From the NCBI RefSeq assembly GCF_003752585.1, contig NZ_RKHR01000005.1, positions 96,947-160,946 of the forward strand: 64,000 bases of DNA, in the 5' to 3' direction. Both the position numbers and the translations under genes were made by a program. Shown here piece by piece: positions 45,711 to 54,509 of this stretch. This stretch comes from Sinobacterium caligoides (GTDB lineage: Bacteria > Pseudomonadota > Gammaproteobacteria > Pseudomonadales > Sinobacteriaceae). How positions within the stretch are numbered: position 1 is the stretch's first letter; each line of letters starts with the position of its first letter. The notes beneath the pieces were generated by a model, which saw only the letters and a program-made list of their open reading frames with translations, ran no database searches and was not told where the DNA came from.

Positions 45711-46074
45711 CAATTAACACAAAGATTAAGCTTATGGCTATGTATAACGAGCATTTAACACCTTGCAAGCTAAAGCCATATCGCGGCTCTGATATACAAA
45801 ACACAATATAGTAGCAGCCCACAAAACAAACCACTGAAAAAAAGAGTGTTATTGTGCTTTTATCTGCCCTCATAGCACGTAGTTTGACAGCATTTAAATA
45901 GTTACAATAAAACACTTTGACTGTTTGCTGCAGCTGTAAAATGACAGGTTACAGCAGACGATCATAAGTAAGAACCCCTACTAACACTCGCGTTATATAC
46001 AGCTTTTTGCTATCCTGCGAGTTTTGGACAGTACTCAATTAGAGTCTTGGATAGCCACAGGTAATAATAGCAAC
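45711..46074. other. 364-base intergenic region before the sulfite reductase gene
   Basis: AT-rich gap between the MATE gene and the sulfite reductase gene. The only supported feature is the promoter at 45884-45912. I see no terminator with a T tract after the MATE gene. A minus-strand open stretch here has no ribosome site and is not called. Confidence 0.6.
45884..45912 (+). promoter_or_regulatory. Sigma-70 promoter candidate for the sulfite reductase operon
   Basis: A perfect TTGACA -35 (45884-45889) and an ATAAAA -10 (45907-45912) with 17 bases spacing. It lies about 160 bases before the sulfite reductase start, leaving room for activator binding; a CysB-type activator is a reasonable guess but no site is identified. 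Confidence 0.5.
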
Positions 46075-47730
46075 ATGTATGTTTATGATGACTACGATCG
46101 TCAGATACTCACCGATCGTGTAAAACAGTACCGAGGTCAAACTGACCGCTACCTCAAAGGTGAACTCTCTGAGAACGAGTTCCTGCCTTTACGCCTACAA
46201 AATGGCCTCTACATACAACGCCTTGCGCCCATGCTGCGCGTCTGCGTACCTTACGGCATGCTGAACACTAAACAAATTCGTAAGCTGGCCGAACTCTCAC
46301 GCAAGTATGACAAAGGCTATGTCCATTTCTCGACTCGTCAAAACGTACAATTCAACTGGCCTGCGCTCGAGCACGTTCCCGAGATGCTCAAAGAGCTTGC
46401 TGAAGTTGAAATGCACGCCATCCAAACAAGCGGTAACTGTATTCGCAACACGACTACAGACCAGTTTGCCGGTGTTAGCCCTGATGAGCATGAAGATCCA
46501 CGCGCCTACTGTGAAATTATCCGTCAGTGGTCGACGTTTCACCCCGAGTTTGCCTTCCTGCCCCGCAAGTTCAAGATGGCCGTCTGTGGCTCTACCGATG
46601 ATAGGGCTGCGATCAGAGTTCACGATATCGCCATAGAAATAGTTAAAGACGCCAACGGCGAGGTCGGCTTCCGCATGCTTGTAGGAGGCGGTCTCGGACG
46701 GACCCCTGTTGTGGCTCCAGTTATCAAGGACTTCCTCCCTAAGCAGCACCTATTGAGCTATTTAGAGGCGGTGCTTCGCGTCTACAACCAGATGGGGCGC
46801 AGAGATAACAAATACAAAGCTCGAATTAAGATACTTGTTCGCGCGATGGGCGTGGAAGCTTTCAGCGAAGCTGTCGAAGCAGAGTGGGCACACCTTAAAG
46901 ACGGGCCAGCGACCCTTCACGAAGAAGAGTTTCAGCGTATGAAGAGCTTTTTCACCGCCCCGCAATATAAACAGCTTGATAATGAAGAAAGCCTCTCTGC
47001 TGTTCAAGCTCAACGCGCCGAAGACATTGCTTTCGACAAATGGGTCTCACGTAGTGTTCGTACGCATAAGGTTGCTGGATACTCTTCTGTCACCCTTTCG
47101 ACAAAGCCCACAGGTGTCGCACCTGGCGACGTAACTGATAAGCAGCTTGAGCAACTCGCAGATCTTGCCGATGAGTTCTCATTCTCTGAAATGAGAACAA
47201 CACATAGTCAAAACTGCGTCTTGGCAGATGTCGAGACTACAGAGCTTTATGCTTTGTGGAAGAAGGCTAAAGCTATTGGGCTCGCTACGCCAAATGTTGG
47301 CTTCCTTACCGACATGATTTGCTGCCCTGGTGGCGACTATTGCGCCCTCGCCAACGCCAAGTCGATCCCTGTTGCAGAGGCAATCCAACGTCGCTTCGAT
47401 AATATCGACTACCTGCACGATCTCGGTCCTATCGACCTCAATATTTCAGGCTGCATGAACGCCTGCGGACACCATCATGTTGGCCATATCGGCATACTTG
47501 GCGTCGACAAGAAAGGTGAAGAATTCTATCAAGTCATGCTCGGCGGCAATTCCGGCCTTAACACCAGTCTCGCTAAGGTCTTGGGTCCTTCTTTTAAAGC
47601 CGAAGAGGTGAGTGATGTGATTGCCAAGATATTAACCACTTTCACCCAGCTACGTAATGACGAAGAACTCTTTATTGATACCTACCGTCGCGTTGGCATC
47701 AAGCCTTTTAAGGAGAGTGTCTATGCTTAA
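46075..47730 (+). CDS. cysI: Sulfite (or nitrite) reductase hemoprotein, CysI-type
   Basis: A 551-residue siroheme reductase that reduces sulfite to sulfide by six electrons in sulfate assimilation. Two ferredoxin-like/siroheme repeats are seen; the siroheme-[4Fe-4S] cysteines are Cys417-X5-Cys423 (CPGGDYC) and Cys460-X3-Cys464 (GCMNACG). HFSTRQNVQFNWP and QTSGNCIRNTTTDQFAG are typical of the single-subunit, ferredoxin-using group. The start is the ATG giving MYVYDDYDRQ, which matches related proteins; a TTG at 46024 would add 17 residues without support. It overlaps the DUF934 gene by eight bases. Sulfite is more likely than nitrite because of that partner. Confidence 0.9.
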   Translation: MYVYDDYDRQILTDRVKQYRGQTDRYLKGELSENEFLPLRLQNGLYIQRLAPMLRVCVPYGMLNTKQIRKLAELSRKYDKGYVHFSTRQNVQFNWPALEHVPEMLKELAEVEMHAIQTSGNCIRNTTTDQFAGVSPDEHEDPRAYCEIIRQWSTFHPEFAFLPRKFKMAVCGSTDDRAAIRVHDIAIEIVKDANGEVGFRMLVGGGLGRTPVVAPVIKDFLPKQHLLSYLEAVLRVYNQMGRRDNKYKARIKILVRAMGVEAFSEAVEAEWAHLKDGPATLHEEEFQRMKSFFTAPQYKQLDNEESLSAVQAQRAEDIAFDKWVSRSVRTHKVAGYSSVTLSTKPTGVAPGDVTDKQLEQLADLADEFSFSEMRTTHSQNCVLADVETTELYALWKKAKAIGLATPNVGFLTDMICCPGGDYCALANAKSIPVAEAIQRRFDNIDYLHDLGPIDLNISGCMNACGHHHVGHIGILGVDKKGEEFYQVMLGGNSGLNTSLAKVLGPSFKAEEVSDVIAKILTTFTQLRNDEELFIDTYRRVGIKPFKESVYA

Positions 47731-48214
47731 CATCATTAAGAACGGTGTCGTTATAAACAACGACTCTTGGACGCTTATTGAGAAAGATGTCGAACTTATC
47801 GACATTGAATCACTGAACTATATCGTAGTACCTCTCAAGCTCTGGCAGCAGCACAAAGAACAGCTAGCACCACTGGAAAACATTGGCGTCTGGCTGGATA
47901 GCGACGAACCTGCGTATCACCTTGCGCAAGACATCGAACAGCTCCCTCTCGTTGCAATCAACTTCCCTGTCTTTTCTGACGGACGCGGCTACTCTTATGC
48001 GGAAACTATAAGGCGCGACGGCTTTAAAGGAGAGCTTAGAGCCATCGGCGATATACTCAAGGACCAACTCTACTTCTATAAACGTGTAGGATTCAATAGC
48101 TTCGCACTACGAGCAGACATCAACGCAGAGGAAGCTCTAACTCATCTCACCGACTTTGCCGAGACCTATCAAGTCTCGCATAGCCACCCTACCCCACTAT
48201 TTAAGAGACGCTAG
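47723..48214 (+). CDS. DUF934 protein, sulfite reductase partner
   Basis: A 163-residue DUF934 protein. The family signature is visible in INFPVFSDGRGYSYAETIRR and in GDILKDQLYFYKRVGFNSF. It is regularly encoded directly after this type of sulfite reductase and is thought to serve sulfite reduction, but its biochemical role is not established. The ATG at 47723 overlaps the cysI stop (ATGCTTAA) and has an AAGGAG ribosome site seven bases upstream; a longer frame from 47657 lies inside cysI and is not used. Confidence 0.92.
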   Translation: MLNIIKNGVVINNDSWTLIEKDVELIDIESLNYIVVPLKLWQQHKEQLAPLENIGVWLDSDEPAYHLAQDIEQLPLVAINFPVFSDGRGYSYAETIRRDGFKGELRAIGDILKDQLYFYKRVGFNSFALRADINAEEALTHLTDFAETYQVSHSHPTPLFKRR

Positions 48215-48220
48215 AAGCGT

Positions 48221-48251
48221 TAGCGGCTGATGAATAATCACTCAGCCGCTA
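48221..48251. other. Perfect stem-loop after the DUF934 gene, no T tract
   Basis: TAGCGGCTGA and TCAGCCGCTA pair over ten bases around an 11-base loop, just past the DUF934 stop. It lacks a T run, so it is more likely an mRNA 3' protective fold or a weak boundary than a classical terminator. Confidence 0.6.
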
Positions 48252-48294
48252 CACTTACCCCTACCCTCAATCGTTTACTCACTTAAGAGAAGGT

Positions 48295-49470
48295 ATGGAA
48301 GACTCCTCAGCACTATTCACTCATACATTCTTTCTCATCTTCACCGGTGCAGCGCTTCTCGCCTCACTTGCTCTCTACACCCGCCAACCGATTCTTCTCG
48401 CCTACATAGCAATCGGCGCCATACTTGGTCCCTACGGCAGCGGGCTAATTAGCCAAATAGCAATAATAAGCGACATATCAAAAGTAGGGATCTTTTTTCT
48501 ACTCTTCCTTTTAGGTCTCGACATGCAGCCGCAACGCCTACTAAAAATGATGAAGCTAGGCACGGTTATCGCCATCGTAAGCTCCATTATCTTTACTTCT
48601 GTCGGCTACGGTATTGCCTATGTTTTCGGTTTCACACATGGAGAAGCACTCATCATTGGCCTCGCCTGTATGTTTTCTAGCACCATTATCGGCATCAAAC
48701 TCCTCCCGACAACCGTATTACACCATCGGCGCACCGGCGAGCTGATGGTCGGCATGTTGCTACTTCAAGATATTATCGCTGTGTTGATTCTAATGGCCAT
48801 CATGACGACAAATGAAGGTCATTATGAGCTCCTACCTTTACTCAAAGCGTTATTCGCACTACCCATCCTAGTCGGCGTGATCTACCTATGTGTACGCTTA
48901 ATCATATTACCCTTGGTCGTTAAATTTGACCGGTTTCACGAGTATATATTTCTGCTTGCGATCGGCTGGTGTATGGGCTGCACCGAGCTTGCTCACTTGG
49001 TTGGTCTCTCTGCGGAAATTGGTGCTTTTGTCGGCGGAATCACCTTAGCAACCTCACCAATAGCCCAATTCATAGCAACAAATCTTCGCCCTTTACGCGA
49101 CTTCTTCCTCGTCCTGTTCTTCTTTTCCCTTGGCGCTGGGTTTGACTTCTCATTATTAGATCAGATTATTTGGGCCGTACTAGCACTCTCTGCAAGCATG
49201 CTCATTCTAAAGCCAATTGTCTTTAAAAGCCTTCTTACTCGCCACTCTGATAACGACAACTTGGCTTGGGATGTCGGCTTTAGGCTTGGACAAATCAGTG
49301 AGTTCTCACTGTTAATTGCCTTTCTGGCTCTTGAGCGTGGGCTTATAGGCTCTAATGCCTCCCTACTGATTCAGGCGACCGCAATTGTCACCTTTATCAT
49401 TTCGAGCTATATCGTCATCCTTAACTACCCCAGCCCAATCGCTGTCAGCGACCGACTAAGGCGTGATTAA
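48295..49470 (+). CDS. CPA2-family cation:proton antiporter without RCK domain
   Basis: A 391-residue membrane antiporter of the monovalent cation:proton antiporter-2 family, with about 12 helices. Family features include QPILLAYIAIGAILGPYGSG, the GIFFLLFLLGLDMQP segment, FSSTIIGIKLLP and the ELAHLVGLSAEIGAFVGG helix. Unlike KefB/KefC it ends directly after the transport domain and has no nucleotide-binding RCK regulatory domain. Potassium or sodium exchange is likely but the ion is not defined. Its stop overlaps the convergent YceI-like gene by four bases. Confidence 0.88.
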   Translation: MEDSSALFTHTFFLIFTGAALLASLALYTRQPILLAYIAIGAILGPYGSGLISQIAIISDISKVGIFFLLFLLGLDMQPQRLLKMMKLGTVIAIVSSIIFTSVGYGIAYVFGFTHGEALIIGLACMFSSTIIGIKLLPTTVLHHRRTGELMVGMLLLQDIIAVLILMAIMTTNEGHYELLPLLKALFALPILVGVIYLCVRLIILPLVVKFDRFHEYIFLLAIGWCMGCTELAHLVGLSAEIGAFVGGITLATSPIAQFIATNLRPLRDFFLVLFFFSLGAGFDFSLLDQIIWAVLALSASMLILKPIVFKSLLTRHSDNDNLAWDVGFRLGQISEFSLLIAFLALERGLIGSNASLLIQATAIVTFIISSYIVILNYPSPIAVSDRLRRD

Positions 49471-50036
49471 TTTGCTACGAACAACACATCGAAGCTCACT
49501 GGAACGGCCAAATCTATACTCGACAAGCGCGCTAAGCTTTTTAACACATCAACACCACCCAGCAAACCAAAGTCCTCTACACTCAACCAGATTGGTCGTT
49601 TTGTCAGCGCTCTGAAAGCACCGTTTTGCTGTTTAAATAAAACCACCTCAATTGGAACTTGAACTTTAAAACCATGCAAGTCGAGCGTAGAAATGACGGA
49701 CAAATCAATATCCTCACCTTTTTTCAACAACAAAGCTTCTTGAGGGAGCTGCGCCTGCAAAGTCGCCTTTTTAAACCGATCAGTTTCAAACAGATATTTT
49801 CGCACCCTCTCGTCACGTATAACAATGCCCGTATCAACACTATTTAAATCAATCTCTATAACTAGGCGCCCGACACTATCAATGCTACCTGAGACCCCTT
49901 TAAAAAGATGCTGTTCCGCTATCGCGGCTTTCTTAACACTAGAAAAACCAAGCAACGAACCACCAGGCTCAAGTTCGTAGCTAGCCAATGCATAAGAGCT
50001 CCCAAGCAAAAATGTTAGCAAAGCTAATACTTTCAT
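49467..50036 (-). CDS. Secreted YceI-like domain protein
   Basis: A 189-residue periplasmic protein. A signal peptide ends after about residue 18 (SSYALA|SYELE). The rest resembles the YceI lipocalin-like beta-barrel, which binds polyisoprenoid or other amphiphilic molecules: LGFSSVKKAAIAEQHLFKGV, the VDTGIVIRDERVRKYLFET segment and a late STLDLHG strand. I start it at the ATG at 50036, which has an AAAGGA ribosome site and begins the signal peptide; the frame is open to 50075. Confidence 0.85.
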   Translation of the reverse strand: MKVLALLTFLLGSSYALASYELEPGGSLLGFSSVKKAAIAEQHLFKGVSGSIDSVGRLVIEIDLNSVDTGIVIRDERVRKYLFETDRFKKATLQAQLPQEALLLKKGEDIDLSVISTLDLHGFKVQVPIEVVLFKQQNGAFRALTKRPIWLSVEDFGLLGGVDVLKSLARLSSIDLAVPVSFDVLFVAN

Positions 50037-50080
50037 AATTTCAATCCTTTGGTTTGTTAAAAACAACTCACTCACGCATA

Positions 50081-50109
50081 AAAAAACCCGACAAAAGCCG
50101 GGTTTTTAT
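50081..50109. terminator. Terminator between etfA and the YceI-like gene
   Basis: AACCCG and CGGGTT arms enclose an eight-base loop, flanked by A and T runs. It lies 20 bases past the etfA stop and ends the etfBA transcript. Confidence 0.85.
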
Positions 50110-50128
50110 TAAATCATACTGCAGCCTA

Positions 50129-51058
50129 TTATAGCGCAGCAGATAACTCAGGCAAGGCATCGAATAAGTCTGCAACCAGACCATAATCTGCTACCTGGAA
50201 TATTGGCGCGTCTTCATCCTTGTTGATAGCAACAATGACTTTAGAGTCTTTCATACCCGCCAAATGCTGGATCGCGCCGGAGATACCTACGGCTACATAT
50301 AGGTCAGGAGCTACAATCTTACCTGTTTGACCTACCTGCATGTCGTTAGGAACGAAGCCTGCATCAACCGCGGCACGGGAAGCACCAACTGCTGCGCCCA
50401 GCTTATCCGCAACGGTATAAAGCAGCTCAAAGTTCTCACCATTCTGCATTCCACGACCACCGGAGATAACAATACCAGCAGAGGTAAGCTCTGGACGATC
50501 AGACTTAGCAAGCTCTTCAGAAACGAATTTGGACGTCCCTGCATCAGTAGCGTTAGCCACTGTTTCAACTGTAGCCGAACCGCCTTCAGCAGCAGCTGGA
50601 TCAAAGGCTGTACCACGCACAGTGATAACCTTAATCGCGTCGGTAGACTGTACCGTCGCAACAACGTTGCCAGCATAGATAGGACGCTTAAAAGTATCTG
50701 CACTCTCAACTGTGATGATGTCAGAAATCTGAGCAACATCAAGCAGCGCTGCCGCACGCGGCAGTGCGTTCTTACCGTTAGACGTTGAAGGAGCAAGGAT
50801 GTGGGTGTAATCCTTTCCAAGCTCAGCTACCAAAACACTGACGTTCTCAGCAAGCTGATTGGCGTATACAGCGTTATCGGCAACGACAACCTTATTGACA
50901 CCAACAACTTGTGATGCCTGCTCAGCAGCAGCGCCACAATCGGCACCAGCAACGAGAACTGTAACATCACCGCCGATCTGCTGGGCAGCAGCAACGACGT
51001 TCAGAGTGGCAGATTTAAGGCTACTATTATCATGCTCTGCAATGACTAGGATGCTCAT
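50129..51058 (-). CDS. etfA: Electron transfer flavoprotein alpha subunit
   Basis: A 309-residue FAD-binding subunit of the electron transfer flavoprotein, which collects electrons from acyl-CoA and other dehydrogenases. The N-terminal domain carries [20 protein letters not shown]. The C-terminal FAD domain carries [51 protein letters not shown] and [15 protein letters not shown]. It follows etfB by one base, and its electrons are expected to go to the ETF-QO encoded divergently next door. Confidence 0.97.
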   Translation of the reverse strand: MSILVIAEHDNSSLKSATLNVVAAAQQIGGDVTVLVAGADCGAAAEQASQVVGVNKVVVADNAVYANQLAENVSVLVAELGKDYTHILAPSTSNGKNALPRAAALLDVAQISDIITVESADTFKRPIYAGNVVATVQSTDAIKVITVRGTAFDPAAAEGGSATVETVANATDAGTSKFVSEELAKSDRPELTSAGIVISGGRGMQNGENFELLYTVADKLGAAVGASRAAVDAGFVPNDMQVGQTGKIVAPDLYVAVGISGAIQHLAGMKDSKVIVAINKDEDAPIFQVADYGLVADLFDALPELSAAL

Positions 51059-51059
51059 G

Positions 51060-51809
51060 TTAGATCACCTTCGCTTCAGTTTTTAGTTTTTCGACAAGCT
51101 CAGCAACGCTCGCGACCTTAACACCGGCCTGGCGCTCTGCTGGAGGCTCAACACTCAAGGTTTTTACTGAAGCAACAACTTCAACACCGAGATCTGCGGG
51201 AGAGACAACTTCAAGCGGCTTTCTCTTTGCTTTCATAATATTAGGCAAAGAAGCATAACGAGGCTCATTTAGACGAAGGTCTGTTGTCACAACTGCTGGC
51301 AACGAAAGCTCAACAGACTGCAAACCGCCATCAATTTCGCGTGAAACGACAGCCTTTCCGTCAGTAATGGTCACTTCATTTGCGAAGGTACCTTGCGGCA
51401 TACCAGTTAATGCGGCAACCATTTGACCGGTTTGGTTGTTATCTCCATCGATGCTTTGCTTGCCTAGTATTAGCAGCTCAGGCTGCTCCTTATCGACAAC
51501 TGCCTTAAGAAGCTTAGCAATGGAGAGAGGCTGAAGCTCGTCAGCAGTCTCAACCAGAATGCCACGATCCGCGCCCAGAGCAAGAGCGGTACGTATCTGC
51601 TCTTGACAGGACTTCTCACCCATTGAAACAACAATGACTTCAGAGGCAACCCCCTTCTCTTTTAAACGAACCGCCTCTTCGACCGCGATTTCACAAAAAG
51701 GGTTAATCGCCATTTTGACGTTAGCCAAATCAACGCCAGAACCATCTGACTTAGGGCGTACTTTAACGTTGTAATCTACAACTCTTTTGACAGCAACAAT
51801 AACTTTCAT
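51060..51809 (-). CDS. etfB: Electron transfer flavoprotein beta subunit
   Basis: A 249-residue subunit that binds AMP and, with EtfA, forms the ETF heterodimer. Typical segments are [38 protein letters not shown], the ETF-beta signature region [17 protein letters not shown], and [20 protein letters not shown]. The start is the ATG at 51809; the frame is open to 51845, but the family start is MKVIV. The ribosome site is weak. A short ORF with a strong ribosome site ends 32 bases upstream on the same strand. Confidence 0.97.
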   Translation of the reverse strand: MKVIVAVKRVVDYNVKVRPKSDGSGVDLANVKMAINPFCEIAVEEAVRLKEKGVASEVIVVSMGEKSCQEQIRTALALGADRGILVETADELQPLSIAKLLKAVVDKEQPELLILGKQSIDGDNNQTGQMVAALTGMPQGTFANEVTITDGKAVVSREIDGGLQSVELSLPAVVTTDLRLNEPRYASLPNIMKAKRKPLEVVSPADLGVEVVASVKTLSVEPPAERQAGVKVASVAELVEKLKTEAKVI

Positions 51810-52238
51810 GCATATACCGTTATATATTTCGAGTTTGTGAGTCACTGAAAGTAAATCCCGGAAGATCCTTTGCGTACTTTCAACCCAAACTGTTGTTCAT
51901 AATAATGCGGTGCCATTATTGCCCTCCTCTATTAATAACGTCAATAGGCTTTGGACAAATGCATAGTTAAATATACCTATTCCGACGTAATGAGGTGAAA
52001 TCAACATCCTTTAGTCACTATAACTCACAGTGATACCCCAAATATCCCCATGAAGCAGCATTAACCCTATAACCTGAGTGGCATAGTGAATCGCTTAGCG
52101 ATATAATCTGCGCGTTTACAGCGGCAAATCAGAACCATTTATTATAGAGGTCGTCACCATTAGTACCGCCGCTTGCTCGTCATATTACCGGTAGACAGAC
52201 CCAAAGAATATATAGTTAGAGACTAGAGGGAGAAGACC
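51810..52238. other. Divergent intergenic region etfB / ETF-QO
   Basis: 429 bases between the divergent etf genes. It contains a 24-codon minus-strand ORF (51842-51916) with a strong ribosome site. No fatty-acid regulator site could be recognised with confidence. Confidence 0.6.
51842..51916 (-). CDS. Candidate 24-residue peptide upstream of etfB
   Basis: A short ORF (24 codons plus TGA) with ATG at 51916, preceded by AGAGGAGGG at six bases spacing, a near-ideal ribosome binding site and far better than that of etfB itself. The peptide begins [14 protein letters not shown], is moderately basic in the middle (KVRKGSSG) and ends IYFQ; there is no signal or membrane segment. It ends 32 bases before the etfB ATG. 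It could be a small protein or a leader peptide that affects etfBA translation. I know of no named family; protein evidence is lacking. Confidence 0.5.
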   Translation of the reverse strand: MAPHYYEQQFGLKVRKGSSGIYFQ

Positions 52239-53891
52239 GTGGAACGTGAATCAATGGAGTTCGACATTGTTATCGTCGGAGCCGGACCAGCAGGCCTTGC
52301 TGCCGCATGTCGCATCAGACAGCTTAGTGAAGAGACAGGCAAAGACGTAAGCGTCTGCGTCGTTGAAAAAGGCTCAGAAGTAGGTGCCCACATCCTATCT
52401 GGCGCTGTTTTAGAACCTACCGCACTTAACGAACTATTCCCTGACTGGAAAGAAAAAGGCGCGCCACTCAATACGCCCGTTACTGAAGACAAAATATTCT
52501 TGATGACCAGCGCTGAAAAGGCCATCAAAGTACCTAACCCTCTCGCACCAAAAACATTCAACAACCATGGTAACTATATCGTTAGCCTTGGTAATGTTTG
52601 CCGCTGGCTTGCCGAGCAGGCTGAAGGGCTTGGCGCCGAAATTTACCCCATGTTCGCTGCTGCAGAAATCCTCTACAACGAAGACGGTTCAGTCAGAGGT
52701 GTTGCTACAGGAGATATGGGCGTTGCCGAGGATGGCAGCCATAAGGACGGCTACATGCCCGGCATGGAACTCCACGCTAAGTACACCTTCTTTGCTGAAG
52801 GCTGCCGTGGCCATCTTGGCAAACAGCTTATCGAGAAGTTTCAACTCAATGCAGGTAAAGATCCGCAGCACTATGGCATTGGTATCAAAGAGCTCTGGAA
52901 AATTGACCCTAGCAAGCACCAAGAGGGCCTCGTAGTCCACTCTACTGGCTGGCCGCTTAGCGAGACAGGGTCCGCAGGCGGATCATTCCTTTATCACATT
53001 GAAGACAACCAAGTTGCTCTTGGCTTGATCACTGACCTAGGCTACGAGAACCCGCACCTTAGCCCTTTCGAGGAGTTTCAACGCTATAAAACTCACCCTC
53101 AGGTTAAACAGTATCTTGAGGGGGGGGAACGCATTAGCTATGGAGCCCGCGCTATCGCTAAAGGTGGCATTCAATCTCTACCCAAAATGTCCTTCCCTGG
53201 CGGCCTATTAATCGGCTGTGACGCAGGCACCCTTAATTTTGCCAAAATTAAAGGCAGCCACACCGCGATGAAGTCGGGCATGATCGCCGCCGAAACTGCT
53301 TTCAACGCAGTCACAGCAGAGCGTAAAGCTGACGAACTTACCGAGTTCACAACAGCATTTGAAGCTAGCTGGGCCTATAAAGAGCTGCACGTTCAACGAA
53401 ACTTTGGGCCAGCACAGCACAAGTGGGGTAACCTAATTGGTTCGGCATACGTCTTTGTCGATCTAAATATATTCAACGGTGCGCTGCCATGGACGCTTAA
53501 CGACCCCAAACCAGATCATTCAACACTGAAGCTCGCCTCTGAATGTAAAAAGATTGACTACCCAAAGCCAGATGGCAAAATCACCTTTGATCGCCTAACT
53601 TCTGTCTCCTACTCATTCACTAACCACGAAGAGAATCAGGTCGTCCACCTACAGCTTAAGGATAGCAGCCTGCCACTTGGCGAAAACTTAAGCAAATGGA
53701 ACGAGCCTGCACAAAGATATTGTCCAGCTGGCGTCTACGAGATAATAGCTGAAGACGATGGGCAGCAAAGATTCCAAATAAACAGTCAGAATTGCGTTCA
53801 CTGTAAGACGTGCGACATCAAAGACCCGCTACAAAACATCACCTGGGTAACACCTGAAGGCGGTGGCGGACCAAACTACCCGAACATGTAA
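52239..53891 (+). CDS. Electron transfer flavoprotein-ubiquinone oxidoreductase
   Basis: A 550-residue membrane-associated iron-sulfur flavoprotein that passes electrons from ETF to ubiquinone. The FAD-binding motif is IVIVGAGPAGLAAACRI, followed by VEKGSEVGAHILSGAVLEP. The quinone-binding middle region contains EGCRGHLGKQLI and GGFPWSETGSAGG-like sequence. C-terminal [4Fe-4S] cysteines are in YCPAGVY and NCVHCKTCDIKDP. It starts with GTG at 52239 behind an AGAGGGAGAA ribosome site; an ATG five codons later is the alternative. Divergent from etfBA, with which it forms one electron pathway for fatty acid and amino acid oxidation. Confidence 0.97.
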   Translation: MERESMEFDIVIVGAGPAGLAAACRIRQLSEETGKDVSVCVVEKGSEVGAHILSGAVLEPTALNELFPDWKEKGAPLNTPVTEDKIFLMTSAEKAIKVPNPLAPKTFNNHGNYIVSLGNVCRWLAEQAEGLGAEIYPMFAAAEILYNEDGSVRGVATGDMGVAEDGSHKDGYMPGMELHAKYTFFAEGCRGHLGKQLIEKFQLNAGKDPQHYGIGIKELWKIDPSKHQEGLVVHSTGWPLSETGSAGGSFLYHIEDNQVALGLITDLGYENPHLSPFEEFQRYKTHPQVKQYLEGGERISYGARAIAKGGIQSLPKMSFPGGLLIGCDAGTLNFAKIKGSHTAMKSGMIAAETAFNAVTAERKADELTEFTTAFEASWAYKELHVQRNFGPAQHKWGNLIGSAYVFVDLNIFNGALPWTLNDPKPDHSTLKLASECKKIDYPKPDGKITFDRLTSVSYSFTNHEENQVVHLQLKDSSLPLGENLSKWNEPAQRYCPAGVYEIIAEDDGQQRFQINSQNCVHCKTCDIKDPLQNITWVTPEGGGGPNYPNM

Positions 53892-53904
53892 TTTCGTGAC
53901 GAAT

Positions 53905-53934
53905 AAAAAAGCCGAGCAAATGCTCGGCTTTTTT
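53905..53934. terminator. Bidirectional terminator after ETF-QO and DUF1285 genes
   Basis: GCCGAGC and GCTCGGC arms with a four-base loop, flanked by A and T runs. The T run overlaps the stop codon of the convergent DUF1285 gene. Confidence 0.93.
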
Positions 53935-54463
53935 AAAATATATACTTGCACCCCGCTGAAACAAAAGAAAAAACATCATCTGACTCTTCTGCAATATCCG
54001 CCAAATGGTAATAACAGGCTCTATTTAATTTAACATCAATACCGTCACGCAGCTTTACTACAGGGATTTTCTCAGAGCCAACCACCCGCATAGAAAAGGG
54101 GTGATCACCATCGATTTTAAATACTTCGTTAACATTAGTTCGCACCCAAACCACCTGAGAAGGGCTTTTTTCAACCTCTATATCAATTGCGATAAAAGGG
54201 CACTGCTCAACCACTATTTTCCACTTCTCAACCGGTGTAACTAAGACAAAACCGTTTTCCTCCTCATAACGCAGTATCGAAGCGAAAAGGCGAACCAACC
54301 CTTCCCTCTTAATCTCTTCGCCCTCATGAAACCAACGACCCAAGCTGTCGATCCTCATATCCATTTCACCCGACAACTCAGGATGCCATTTATCAAGAGG
54401 CGGAAGCGACTGCACACTGCCGTCAATCTGTTGAACTATTTTCTCAAACCCCTTAGACAACAT
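53933..54463 (-). CDS. DUF1285 protein
   Basis: A 176-residue protein of the DUF1285 family. Family features visible are PPLDKWHPELSGEMDMRID, the SLGRWFHEGEEIKREGLVRLF segment and FVLVTPVEKWKI. It is presumably cytoplasmic, with no signal or membrane segment; function unknown, though structures of relatives show a duplicated beta fold. It follows the SerA-like gene by 46 bases on the same strand and may be co-transcribed with it. Confidence 0.88.
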   Translation of the reverse strand: MLSKGFEKIVQQIDGSVQSLPPLDKWHPELSGEMDMRIDSLGRWFHEGEEIKREGLVRLFASILRYEEENGFVLVTPVEKWKIVVEQCPFIAIDIEVEKSPSQVVWVRTNVNEVFKIDGDHPFSMRVVGSEKIPVVKLRDGIDVKLNRACYYHLADIAEESDDVFSFVSAGCKYIF

Positions 54464-54509
54464 CGTTACTAGTACCCCTGATAACCACTAAATAGAACTT
54501 TAGTGCCTG

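Noticed and set aside
45658-45915. Minus-strand ORF of about 85 codons with hydrophobic stretches, overlapping the MATE 3' end and the following gap
   Set aside because: No ribosome site, non-ATG or unsupported starts, and the hydrophobic content is what AT-rich DNA gives by chance.
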